Below are positions 32,546 to 43,552 of a stretch of 64,000 nucleotides of DNA, piece by piece. The notes beneath the pieces were generated by a model. That model was given only the letters and a program-made list of their open reading frames with translations. It was not told where the DNA came from and did no database searches. Every line of letters starts with the position of its first letter. Position 1 is the stretch's first letter. The stretch spans positions 56,579,964-56,643,963 of the forward strand of contig NC_087067.1 in the NCBI RefSeq assembly GCF_963678635.1, written 5' to 3'. The position numbers and the translations under genes are program-made. The stretch comes from Symsagittifera roscoffensis (Eukaryota; Xenacoelomorpha; Acoela; Convolutidae).

Positions 32546-34640
32546 TATCGTTCGGGTACTTTTTTATTAAAAGTTAAGTGGTGGGTGGCACGATTGGCGC
32601 GGTCCGATTGTACCCTCCATCGATCACAAATTTCCGAGTTAAGGGTCTTAATTCGGGTATTTTTGTGCAAAAGAGGGTATAGTATAATTCATGAATGACT
32701 ACTAATTGATTATTATCCTAATTAAATATTACTTATTTCCATTTTAGACCCAAGAAACACCCAAAATTTGTCGAAATTTACCGATTTTCGACCAATTTAT
32801 AGACCCCCAAAATTTTGGATATCCGAGCTTTTCCAAACAGCAACAAGCTTGATATAGGGAGTTGCTACGCAGTTCAATCCCCTTGACTAAAGAAACCGCT
32901 CAGAAAAGGTACTCAGTAGAAGTTAGAAAAAACTAAATTTTTTCGATCAAAATTTTGATAATTTTCTGAATTTTGTCAATCAGTTTTGGGGATCGAGTTA
33001 TTGAGTTTTTGGAGTTGGAGCAATAAAAATTTTTGCGTTAGGAGCGTGTTAGCATTTCGTGCTCGGTTGCCAGAGAAAAATTTGAGTAACCCTCCGATTA
33101 GCTCCGTCGATAGAGCTAACGACTTAAGGATTGGAAAAGGAAGGAATCGGAGGGTCCAAATTTGATAGTTATTGGCCAATTTTTGTTTCCAAACCAATTT
33201 TGGTCCGGTTTTTGCATTATTCCAGTGCTGTACGGGACTACTACGCTCGTTCCAATTAATTTTGGACACTTTCACTGATGATTGCGGAAAGAGTCTTTCA
33301 GAAACTATATAGGTGGTGAAAAAAGGTCATTTTAACGAACGCGTTTTTGGCGATTTCTCAAAGACTAGCCAACCGATCGGAATAAATTTGGTACTATAAT
33401 TCGACGTTTTTGGTCAATTTTCCGGACCGCAACTGTTTTTGGGTTGATAATCTCGGAAAAGGAAATTGTTTTAGAATTTGTTGGTTCGGAGGGTCCAAAT
33501 TGTAGGGAACCCTCCGAGCGGCAGAAAATTTTATAAAATCACCTTTTTATCCTACTGGGAAGATTGACCGTGTCAACCAACCTGATTTTAAGTCAGTTAG
33601 ATTGCTTTCGGGGATTTTACCGCGCTAGAATAAGCCGTTTTCTCGATTTTTGGGGAACCGTCCGAAGTAACCCTCCGGAGTGACTTAAGCGCCTTAGCAA
33701 CCCTCCTTAGTAGAAATTTTCCACGAGACACTCCGAAGAAGTTAAAACAACCCCCCATAGAGAATTTAGCTTGTTTTGACGCTTTCTGAGGCTAGTTGAA
33801 GACCCTTCTAAGTGAGGTTCTAAAATTTGAAAATTTTGAAAGAACCCTCCGAAGTAGCCCTCCGGAGCATATTAAGCCTCTTATTGACCCTCCTTAGTGA
33901 GTTAAAAGGGACCCTCCGAAGTCTTTTGGTTGACTAAGGCATCCTCCGAAGTAACCCTCCAAAGTAGGCTAAGTGTTTTAACAACCCTCCGAAGTAACTC
34001 TCCAGAGTGACTTAAACCTCCTAGCAACCCTCCTTATTGAAAACTTAGGGAAACAATCCGGGGCAATTTGAGAAACGGAAAGTATCCACTTAGGGCTGGG
34101 CGTGCAAGGTCAACAAACAACGGGCGTGCATATTAGGATCACAGGAGCCCATTTGACCCGGAAATTTGTGATCAACTTTGCATTCTAGATCGGGTGTATC
34201 AGAAGTACCCGAAAAATTTTTTTTTTTGATTGTGATTTTGGTTGTCTGGTTGCCTTGAGCTACTTAATAGGAAAACTCGGGCAATCCGGGAACACATTAA
34301 AGAAGACCTCGGTGAGTGTATTAGGCAAATACACACTCTCTTGAGAAGACAGTGTCCTGGGCTTCGTTCTTTTGTAGTGTTCCGATTGAGGGAAGTCTTT
34401 TTCTTTAAGACTAAGTTTTACTCATCTATTCCTGAATCGTCACTGCCTTTTTACAAAAGATTGTTTGATTTTAACAAAGCAGTGATTTGATAAGAGTGTG
34501 GCGGCAAATTGATACTGACGAAAGTCAGCTGTAGGATACTCTTATCTGATTATCAGTTGTGTTTTGTGTATTGACTATATCTTGTGAAAATTTTGTGATA
34601 CTGTTATACTATACAACGGGGTTGAGTTAGCATTATATTA
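32546..34640. other. Non-coding region rich in CCCTCCGAAGT words
   Basis: No gene is recognised. From about 33480 to 34030 the words CCCTCC, CCTCCGAAGT and CCTCCGGAGT recur every 20-60 bases, usually with AGTGACTTAAGC or TTAGTGAG between them. The block is present again at about 37400-37950. An 82-codon frame at 34242-34490 has no domain and is only partly kept in the other copy. Confidence 0.5.
34489..34546 (+). other. Compact stem-loop structure, first copy
   Basis: GATAAGAGT (34489) pairs with ACTCTTATC (34538-34546) over 9 bp. Inside lies CTGAC-GAAA-GTCAG, a 5-bp stem with a GNRA-type tetraloop. The same structure recurs at 38401-38458. Its role is unknown; it could be a retroelement leader or a terminator-like element. 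Confidence 0.5.
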
Positions 34641-34680
34641 ATACTGAGCAGGCCCTGTGTGTAACTTTAGCTGATTCACT

Positions 34681-34836
34681 AATATTTACAACATTCAGCT
34701 CATATTCGTTGGTGCTATCACCAAAGAAAACATTACTGAAGCTTAAAATCCGATCATCTTCGTCGTCACCTGAAGCCCATTGTTTAACTTTGTTGGCCTT
34801 GTCAAAAGTCGCACTCCAGAGATGAATTGTTTCCGT
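34681..34836 (-). pseudogene. Nucleoplasmin-like gene, copy C, truncated first exon
   Basis: From ATG 34836 the frame reads METIHLWSATFDKANKVKQW and is clearly related to copies A and B but with more changes. After ELNVVNI the similarity stops at the tandem junction (34681-34685) and unrelated sequence follows, so the rest of the core and the acidic tail are absent. Confidence 0.8.
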
Positions 34837-34904
34837 TGCACTGGATATCAAACTCACTTAAATATGAAAACAAACAGTGTTGCATCGAGCTTTTCATGTA
34901 CGCT

Positions 34905-36440
34905 AACAGGAAGACCATTTAAAAACGAGAAAGAATGTTAGTCGTTCCAACCGTAACACACGGCGAGAGAAAAAAGCGCTTAACGCCATTGGCTCAAAGC
35001 TAGAAAACAAATTGTGCCATTCTGCCAGACTGGCACAGCACAACCTTCCGGCAGAACACGAAAGAACAATAAAAGGCCTTAACAACGAAAAAGTGCTGCG
35101 AAGGAGGGTCAAAATATTCTAGAATTTTCTATTTTCAAATTTTCGATTGGAGAGTGAATATTTCTCAGAAATACGAGAAACGGCCATTTTGACACCACCA
35201 ACTAGAGTGGAAAACAGTCGCTTGTTAATACGAGAAAATGAAGTCTCTTATCGTGACAATCACGCACGATAAGACTCTTAGCAGAAGAAGATAGTGGGAA
35301 AGGAGGCTTCAGTGGGGAAAGGAATATTGAGCAGAACCCTCCCGTGCCACGAATTGAAGGCAATAACGACGTTATCACAAAGAGAACACGGAAGCGGAGA
35401 CTTAGTCCACCGGAGACTGATATATGGTGAAAGACTGTAGAAAAATAACGTTTTAGGTACTCTGATGCTATAAACGTTTGAATTGACACCGTTATTATCT
35501 GATATTTTAGAGTATGAGCAGCTAGAAAGAGGAAAGGGTCAATCCGTCTCCAATGGATTTAATATAGAACTGTCACACAAAAACATTATAAAATAGGATA
35601 TTCGAGCCGTGTTTTCAATAGCAATCACGTAGTCTGAGGATCCGAGACTCAGCTAAGTGGTTGTGTTCGCATATAAACGAAAGGTTATCAAAAGTCGTTT
35701 GACTGATGGCCTGATAATATTAACTTTTACTTAGCCCTAAACAGAACAGAAAATCAACTGGCTAGGTCGAGACGGCGAAAAACGAGTAGAATTAAGGTAA
35801 CTGACGCCTGCCAGTCGTTAATAGGTACTTTTTCTACGCTCCGTCGCTGTGTAGTATTCGGGCGAATGTTACATAGGCGTTTTTATGGCGCTCTTGGGTG
35901 GGCCTGTTAAAGGCATAAGACCATCATGATCAGCAAACGTTTCGGCGACGAACCCTCCGCTCCGAGCGTATGTTCGAGTTAGAGGCCTTAAGGACCTTTA
36001 TTGTGCTAGAGAGAGGGTGCGTACCCTCCGCCTAGTACTATTTAGCTTTTTAACTTAGTTAAGACCGAAAATTCCGGGGGCCGGAGGTTTAGGTGGGAAA
36101 TCTAGAGCCCGATTGTCCCGAGGTTCCAGGACCAAAAACAATTATAGATAAAGCGTAAAACCAAACAAAAATAGTGTATAACCAAGGAAAAGTCAAAAAT
36201 AGTTTTATTTGAAAACAAAAAAGTACAAAAAACAGTAAGAAATCCAAAAAAGACCAAAAACACTAAAAAACATAAAATGACAGTTTATATGTTGTTTCCG
36301 GACGAGATGTGACGGTGAAGGGTTGGATACCCTCCCTTGAGTGTAATTTGAGTATTGAGCACGTTAATGGTGATTTTGCCGGTGACCACTCAACAGGGAC
36401 ATCAGGGACAACATCCACAACGACTGTTGGGTATCGTTGA
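34905..36440. other. Upstream region of nucleoplasmin copy C
   Basis: This is collinear with the regions upstream of copies A and B but more diverged, with a 75-bp insertion at about 34978-35053. The 28-bp inverted repeat is kept at about 35243-35272. The unassigned minus-strand frame (36263-36445) is shortened. Confidence 0.45.
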
Positions 36441-38640
36441 AACAATTTTAGTATCGTTCGGGTACTTTTTTATTAAAAGTTAAGTGGTGGGTGGCACGAT
36501 TGGCGCGGTCCGATTGTACCCTCCATCGATCACAAATTTCCGAGTTAAGGGTCTTAATTCGGGTATTTTAGTGCAAAAGAGGGTATAGTATAATTCATGA
36601 ATGACTACTAATAGATTATTATCCTAATTATATATTACTTATTTCCTTTTTAGACCCAAGAAACACCCAAAATTTGTCGAAAATTACCGATTTTCGACCA
36701 ATTTATAGACCCCCAAAAATTTGGATATCCGAGCTTTTCCGAACAGCAACAAGCTTGATATAGGGAGTTGCTACGTAGTTCAATCCCCTTGACTAAAGAA
36801 ACCGCTCAGAAAAAGTACTCAGTAGAAGTTAGAAAAAACTAAATTTTTTCGATCAAAATTTTGATAATTTTCTGAATTTTGTCAATCTGTTTTGGGGATC
36901 GAGTTATTGAGTTTTTAGAGTTGGAGCAATAAAAATTTTTGCGTTAGGAGCGTGTTAGCATTTCGTGCTCGGTTGCCAGAGAAAAATTTGAGTAACCCTC
37001 CGATTAGCTGCGTCGATAGAGCTAACGACTTAAGGATTGGAAAAGGAAGGAATCGGAGGGTCCAAATTTGATAGTTATTGGCCAATTTTTGTTTCCAAAC
37101 CAATTTTGGTCCGGTTTTTGCATTATTCCAGTGCTGTACGGGACTACTACGCTCGTTCCAATTAATTTTGGACACTTTCACTGATGATTGCGGAAAGAGT
37201 CTTTCAGAAACTATATAGGTGGTGAAAAAAGGTCATTTTAACGAACGCGTTTTTGGCGATTTCTCAAAGACTAGCCAACCGATCGGAATAAAATTGGTAC
37301 TATAATTCGACGTTTTTGGTCAATTTTCCGGAACGCAACTGTTTTTGGGTTGATAATCTCGGAAAAGGAAATTGTTTTAGAATTTGTTGGTTCGGAGGGT
37401 CCAAATTGTAGGGAACCCTCCGAGCGGCAGAAAATTTTATAAAATCACCTTTTTATCCTACTGGGAAGATTGACCGTGTCAACCAATCTGATTTTAAGTC
37501 AGTTAGATCGCTTTCGGGGATTTTACCGCGCTAGTATAAGCCGTTTTCTCGATTTTTTGGGGAACCGTCCGAAGTAACCCTCGGGAGTGACTTAAGCCCC
37601 TTAGCAACCCTCTTTAGTAAAAATTTTCCACGAGACACGCCGAAGAAGCTAAAACAACCCCCCTTAGAGAATTTAGCTTGTTTTGACGCTTTCTGAGTCT
37701 AGTTGAAGACCCTTCTAAGTGAGGTTCTAAAATTTGAAAATTTTGAAAGAACCCTCCGAAGTAGCCCTCCGGAGCATATTAAGCCTCTTATTGACCCTCC
37801 TTAGTGAGTTAAAAGGGACCCTCCGAAGTCTTTTGGGTGACTAAGGCATCCTCCGAAGTAACCCTCCAAAGTAGGCTAAGTGTTTTAACAACCCTCCGAA
37901 GTAACTCTCCAGAGTGACTTAAACCTCCTAGCAACCCTCCTTATTGAAAACTTAGGGAAACAATCCGGGGCAATTTGAGAAACGGAAAGTATCCACTTAG
38001 GGCTGGGCGTGCAAGGTCAACAAACAACGGGCGTGCATATTAGGATCACAGGAGCCCATTTGACCCGGAAATTTGTGATCAACTTTGCATTCTAGATCGG
38101 GTGTGCAAATTGATTGTGATTTTGGTGTGCATTTTTTTTTATTGTGATTTTGGTTGTCTGGTTGCCTTGAGCTACTTAATAGGAAAGCTCGGGCAATCCG
38201 GGAACACATAAAATAAGACCTCGGTGAGTGTATTAGGCAAATACACACTCTCTTGAGAAGACAGTGTCCTGGGCTTCGTTCTTTTGGAGTGTTCCGATTG
38301 AGGGAAGTCTTTTTCTTTAAGACTAAGTTTTACTCATCTATTCCTGAATCGTCACTGCCTTTTTACAAAAGATTGTTTGATTTTAACAAAGCAGTGATTT
38401 GATAAGAGTGTGGCGGCAAATTGATACTGACGAAAGTCAGCTGTAGGATACTCTTATCTGATTATCAGTTGTGTTTTGTGTATTGACTATATCTTGTGAA
38501 AATTTTGTGATACTGTTATACTATACAACGGGGTTGAGTTAGCATTATATTAATACTGAGCAGGCCCTGTGTGTAATTTTAGCTGAGTCACTAATATTAT
38601 CATCGAATAATCTAAGGGACATTTTTGATACTGACGAAAT
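36441..38640. other. Second copy of the CCCTCC-word region and Gypsy leader
   Basis: This matches 32541-34680. The CCCTCCGAAGT block is at about 37400-37950, and the GATAAGAGT stem-loop at 38401-38458. It leads into the Ty3/Gypsy gag. An LTR of that element may be hidden here, but I found no clear TG...CA ends or TGG primer site. Confidence 0.45.
38401..38458 (+). other. Compact stem-loop structure, second copy
   Basis: The 9-bp outer stem GATAAGAGT/ACTCTTATC and the inner CTGAC-GAAA-GTCAG hairpin are identical to the copy at 34489-34546, although flanking sequence has diverged. It lies about 250 bp upstream of the Gypsy gag start. Confidence 0.5.
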
Positions 38641-38711
38641 CGAGTAGGCAGCGTTAAGTAAATTAACTTGAACTTATTAAATTGTACGAATATTACGATT
38701 TACCACAAAGT

Positions 38712-40850
38712 ATGCAGCGTAGAGACTCGCTAGGATTGACTACTAAGTTTCCCAGGCTGAGCATGGGGAGCACGCGAAAGTTTAGAACTAGGCGTAGCCA
38801 ATCTTCGTTTAGCAGCGTTTCGGACGTTTTTGCTGACAACGAATCGATTAAAGGTCAAGCTGATCTTTCAGTGAGCGAAATGAAACTATGAAGCGAGAAG
38901 AACCTCGATAGCAATTGAGGGCAAAGCGCCGAGACCGGACTGGCGAGCGGGACGCTTGTGAACCCCTTTGACGAAGGGGAACGAACGCTCATTCGACCCG
39001 ACTTTGAGCCAAACGAGGACTTCGAACGGGAGGAAGTCGAGAGGACGGAGAAGGCCTCGGAGTGTTCCGAGGTCGAGCCACGAGGAGAAGTATTGTTCAG
39101 GGGAATGTCCAAATCAGAGGCTACGAGTCATAAGTGGAGAAAAGAACCCTCACATCCGACCAATACCCACTCATCTCTGGCCAAGCAAAATAAGAACGCG
39201 ATGCTGTCGAGTATAAGTCCGAGAACAAACGGTTCGAAGGCAAAGACGAGTTGGAAGTCTTTGTACGATGAGCGCATGGCGTCACTACAAACCGTAGGCC
39301 TATCTTCCAGTTATGACCATCTGAAGATAACTCACCCGGATGAAAACAACACGCCGTGCCCGAGGAACGACATGAGCAGGAAGGCGTTGTCCACTTCGCC
39401 GACCAGGCCTATGTCTGATGGGATCTTCCTGGGAGTATCCTCGACGTTCGACAGATTGATGACGTCGATGGGCAAACAAAAAGATGGTGTGTCATCAAGT
39501 ACCAGGCTGCAGCCGCAGTTGACCTCATCTTCTCTGGGGCTAACCCCGACATTAGGGGCGGCTGGAGATATAAGCGACATGTTTGCTGGCGTAATGACAG
39601 GCTTGGAGGAATTGCGACGGGACATGACCAAGAGAATGGATCGAGACGAGGAGAGAGCTCACCAGGGTCAAGAGAATTTGCGGGATGAGCTGACGCACGT
39701 GAATTCGCAGGCGAGAGTCGATCAGGCTCAATTGATTTGCAACACCGATCAATGCCTGGCGGAGAGCTTGGCACGAGCAAACAACGAGTCAGAGGAAAGA
39801 GAGGCTAGGATGACGAGAGAGATCGAGCGATTGTTAAAAGATCATGACAATACCTATGCTCATACGATGACCAGCCTGGGAAAAAGGTTAGATGCCAAAT
39901 CTGACCTGATGATGCGGAAGCTTGACGAGATCTTAAACGGGAGCAATCGGGAGGAGCGTTCCAACCCAAGGGATCGCTCACGTCAGGCGAATGATGGAGA
40001 TGGAGCACGCAGCTATGCCGGGGCCCAGCAAAGTTTGAGAACGAACTACGAATCAAGGAATAGGGAGCAGCCCAGGGCAGCCCCGTCGAGGCCTGGCTGG
40101 ACGAATCCGGTCCCGCCGGAGGCAGATGCGACACCGGAGACAAAGTTGCCTACTGTGCCACAAGTCAGGTCAGTGCCAGATCTGACTACGGTCTCGCAGG
40201 ACACAACGATGTATGCCTCGATGTTTGAACCTCTGAATAGATCTCTCGAAACATTCATCACCAAACTCTCGAAGTCAACCGAGAGAGGAGAGAGGTCAAG
40301 AAGGACATTGAAGAAGCCAAAATCATACAAAGACGAGTCAGACGGCTGCATTGATAATTGGATAGAGGTGATGAAGTTGCGCTTTGAAGAAGAGAATCTC
40401 TCCAAGAAACAGGAATGCAGCGCACTAACAAGCAACCTGGAGGGTACTGCTCTGAATTGTGTAATGACAAAAAGGACCAACGAACGAGACAGCGCTCGTA
40501 AGATATTTGACATCCTGCTGAATCGTTTCCACGCTGATGTACAAGGGCATCAGGCTATGGTGAAGTTCGAGAAGAGGCGTCAAAAAGATGACGAATCCAT
40601 AGAAAAGTTTTTGGACGACCTCGAGTTTCTCAGGAGGAGAAGCAACAGTGATAGAGGATATCCGAGCGGAACTTAGCGATTGCCTCGAAGTTCATGGATG
40701 GAGTAAAGAGTGAAGAGTTAAAAACAATGCTGGCCACACAACCTTCACCCTATCCCTTGATCAGTTACCCACGCCCGATGATTTGCGTATGAAGTTGTGC
40801 TCATAAATCCGAGGGCGCAAAACCGTTACAGAAATTATGGCAACGAGGTC
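38712..40850 (+). pseudogene. gag: Ty3/Gypsy gag
   Basis: The first ATG is at 38712 (MQRRDSLGLTTKFPRLSMGS). TGA codons at 38889 and 38916 interrupt the same frame, which then runs open to about 40650. The N-terminal half is Ser/Glu-rich, followed by a coiled coil (about 39590-39970), a Pro/Arg linker and the retrotransposon gag core near DESDGCIDNWIEVMKLRFEE and FEKRRQKDDESIEKFLDDL (about 40328-40625). After a frameshift at about 40655 the gag continues briefly (SKFMDGVKSEELKTMLA), then jumps near 40850 into protease-flanking sequence. No CCHC knuckle is found, so an internal deletion is likely. Confidence 0.8.
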
Positions 40851-40858
40851 CGAGGCTG

Positions 40859-41477
40859 ATGAGATTGGATGGACATTACATCGAGGTCCACGACCCGTAT
40901 TCGATTCTGATGAATGTGGATGGCATCAATATCTGTACAAAAGCTCACGTAACTGATGCGAGTGATCTGGTTGGCCGGATATGCATTGGTCAAGAGCAGC
41001 TGAAGGTGCGAAGAATCGGACATAATGCCATGCTTGAACAGGATGAGGTGCACATAGGTTGCCAAGCCGATCTGGCCGCACACTTGCTGGACGTGCAGGG
41101 CAGACAACTTTAGGAGGGCAGACAGCTTAAAAGGATTGTTAGACACGGGAGCAGTGGTCAGCGTCATGCCGGTCGAAACCTCGACTGACATGGGCTTCGA
41201 CAGGTCGGATTTGATACCGACAAGCATCAGACTGGCAGCTGCCAATCAGGGAGCAATCTATCTGACTGGACGGACCCCAATCATATCACTGCAGCTTGGA
41301 GGAAGACATCTTTGGATGAGCTTCCCGGTAGTGGAAAATTTGGACGAATCCGATCAATTCATCCTGGGGAGGGACTTCGTACGCAACTTTGATGTCAAGA
41401 TCGATCTCAATGACGGGTTGATTAGGATCAAAGATCCTGAGAGAGAGTATGAAAAGGAACCCTTAATAAGATCTTAA
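40859..41477 (+). pseudogene. pol: Ty3/Gypsy aspartic protease region
   Basis: The pre-protease part is one frame (to 41113), the protease another (from 41136). The switch coincides with a short duplication of GGCAGACA-(A/G)CTT. The protease has LLDTGAVVSVMPV, the DTG catalytic loop, and FILGRDFVRNF, the second conserved block. It ends at a TAA after a frameshift near 41465. Its job would be to cut the Gag-Pol polyprotein. Confidence 0.82.
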
Positions 41478-41491
41478 TTAACCAGTCAAAA

Positions 41492-42229
41492 GTGCCAATT
41501 TTTCTGGATCGAAAAGTGAGATTGAAGCCAAACCAAGCCGTACTAGCGACGTTTAGGATGAATAAACTCAGTAATGACAGACAGGTGTTTCTGGTACCAA
41601 ATCCAAACAGTAAACGCTCGGCTACTTTAGGAAGAAGCTTCTCACTCGCTCAGAGCGGACTGTGTGTGAGTGTGTTGTTGAACACAGAAGCAACAACAGT
41701 GACAATACAGAAGGTAAAGAAACTTGGCTACGCCTTGCCTCTGAACACAGACTTTCAGAGTGTGGAGAACTTGAAAAAGTTTGATGTAACTAAATGTCCC
41801 TTGCATGCGAACCAAGACTGTATACTGAAGAGATTAAATGAATTGAAATCTTCTAGGAAATTGTTTTCAATGAGATCGGAGACAGATGATGGTTTGGCTA
41901 GTTGTTCGAATTTTCCCGAGATACCGACAGAAACCGAGTTAGCAGAGAATAAACCGGTTCTACCCGAGATAGAACATTTGAAGGGTAAAATATCAGATAT
42001 GGAACTAGATTCTCTGAGGGCGGTGCTAAGACGGAATGCGGACGTTTTTTCGAAACATAAGGCCGACATAGGTTGTTGTAATTTTGTAGAGCACGAGGTT
42101 GAGATAAAAGAGGGCTCGGTACCTCATAGGGAAGGGGCGAGGAAAATGACCCCACATAAGTCGGAGGCATGCAGGAAAGAAATCGAGATTTTAATGGAGT
42201 ACGACATGATCGAGCCGTCGAAGCCCCCA
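41492..42229 (+). pseudogene. pol: Ty3/Gypsy protease-RT linker and RT N-terminus
   Basis: The frame runs from VPIFLDRKVRLKPNQAV through a roughly 180-residue linker to RRNADVFSKHKADIGCC and the RT fingers motif (EIEILMEYDMIEPSKPP). A frameshift near 42229, at a run of five C, disrupts the expected SPW-type sequence before the next RT block. Confidence 0.82.
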
Positions 42230-43552
42230 TGAGCTTGTGGCGTGGTGATGGCCAAGAAAAAAAGGGGCAACTCAGGTTTTGTTGTGACTTCCGTTACCTG
42301 AACGCAATGGAGATAAAGGACGCATACCCGATTCCCCGCATTGATAAGAGCCTTTCCAAACTGGGGGACGCGAAGTTCTTCACGACGTTGGATTTGGGCT
42401 CCGCGTTCTGGCAAGTGCCACTCAGAAAGCAAGATTGGGAGAAAACGGGCTTCGCGTGCGAGCTGGGACTGTTCCAGTGGAAGAGGTTGCCGTTGTGCAA
42501 CGCGACGGCCACATTCCAGCGATTTATGGCCCAGGCACTCACGAGTGTGACAAAGAAATACGAGAATCTCATCATGTGTTATGTGGACGATGTCGTGATC
42601 GCAACGCCAACCCTAGAGGATCACATAGAGAGGTTGGATGAGGTGTTTACTTGCATGAAGCAGGCGGGCCTGAAGTGTAAACCCTCAAAGTGTGAAATAC
42701 TCAGAGGTTCCATAAAAAATCTGGGACGCTTGGTGGATAAGCATGAAGTGAGACCAGATCCCGAAGCGGTCGAAGCGGTCTTGACCTGGAAGGCACCTAA
42801 AACAGATACACAACTAATGAGCTTTTTGGGGTTTGCTAATTTTTATCGAGAATTCATCAAGGGATACGCCGAAAAATCATACCCCATGCAGCAGTTTATG
42901 AAAAATAAAGGCAAAAAATTCATTTGGAATGATGAGGCACGAGTTTCATTTGAGAACATTAAACGTGAACTGTGCGAGGCACCGGTCCTCGGCATGCCAA
43001 CAGAGAAGGGGATGTCTGTGTTAGACACGAATGTATCAGTGGTTGCTATATCGGGCATACTTCACCAGGAGCAAGAGTGGAACGGGAGAGCGGTTCTCCG
43101 TCCGATAGCCTACAAAAGCAAGGTCCTGAGCGATACTGAGATGAAGTACGGTGCACCAAAAGCGGAGATGTTCGCGGTGATCACTTTCGTGGAGAAATAC
43201 AGGGCCTACTTGGGGAGTGCTCCCATCAAGTTGCATGTGGATAATGGAGCCCTTGCCTGGCTGAAAACCTATTCGATGGACCAAAGTTATATTGGTCGTT
43301 GGATCGTGCGCTTAGATGGATACCACATGATCATAGAGCACCGTACCCGTGACAGGCACCAGAATGCTGATAACCTCAGTAAAAAGACAGAATTCTATGA
43401 GCGCCTAGAGGAGAAGCAGGCTAACCAAGCGGAGATCAAAGACGGGTTTTCATTCCTAGACAAGGAAACCTACGACAAACTGCCACTCACTAGTTGCCTG
43501 GATAAGTCGGGGAACCCTATACCAGGACATCCTGACCTTCCAGTGGAATTCG
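42229..43552 (+). pseudogene. pol: Ty3/Gypsy reverse transcriptase and RNase H with damaged active sites
   Basis: RT blocks present are LRFCCDFRYLN, FFTTLDLGSAFWQVPL (first Asp), QWKRLPLCNATATFQRFM and MCYVDDVVIATP (catalytic YVDD). The normally conserved PFGLCNA is reduced to PLCNA, a two-residue loss. In RNase H the first catalytic position reads LDTNVS in place of the usual T-D-A-S, so the Asp is replaced by Asn; the later Glu (KAEMFAV) and Asp (HVDNGALAWL) are present. These lesions argue that the enzyme is inactive. The frame shifts near 43552. Confidence 0.86.

Larger units (their letters stand above)
30785..38598. repeat. Second, older tandem duplication, two units of about 3.9 kb
   Basis: Unit 1 (30785-34684) and unit 2 (34685-38598) are collinear with an offset of 3900-3940. 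They differ by many substitutions and by indels, including a 75-bp insertion in unit 2 (about 34978-35053) and a shorter segment near 36310. The junction at 34681 carries AATATT, also present at the far end (38593-38598). Unit 2 starts inside the first exon of the nucleoplasmin-like gene, so that copy is truncated. Confidence 0.9.

Noticed and set aside
34242-34490. 82-codon plus-strand frame
   Set aside because: Its counterpart in the duplicated unit (around 38160-38400) is not kept open, and no domain is seen.
34489-34546. Hammerhead ribozyme, because CTGACGA matches the core CUGANGA
   Set aside because: The CTGACGA is inside a perfect CTGAC-GAAA-GTCAG hairpin, and the second core GAA plus a cleavage site are not in the required places.
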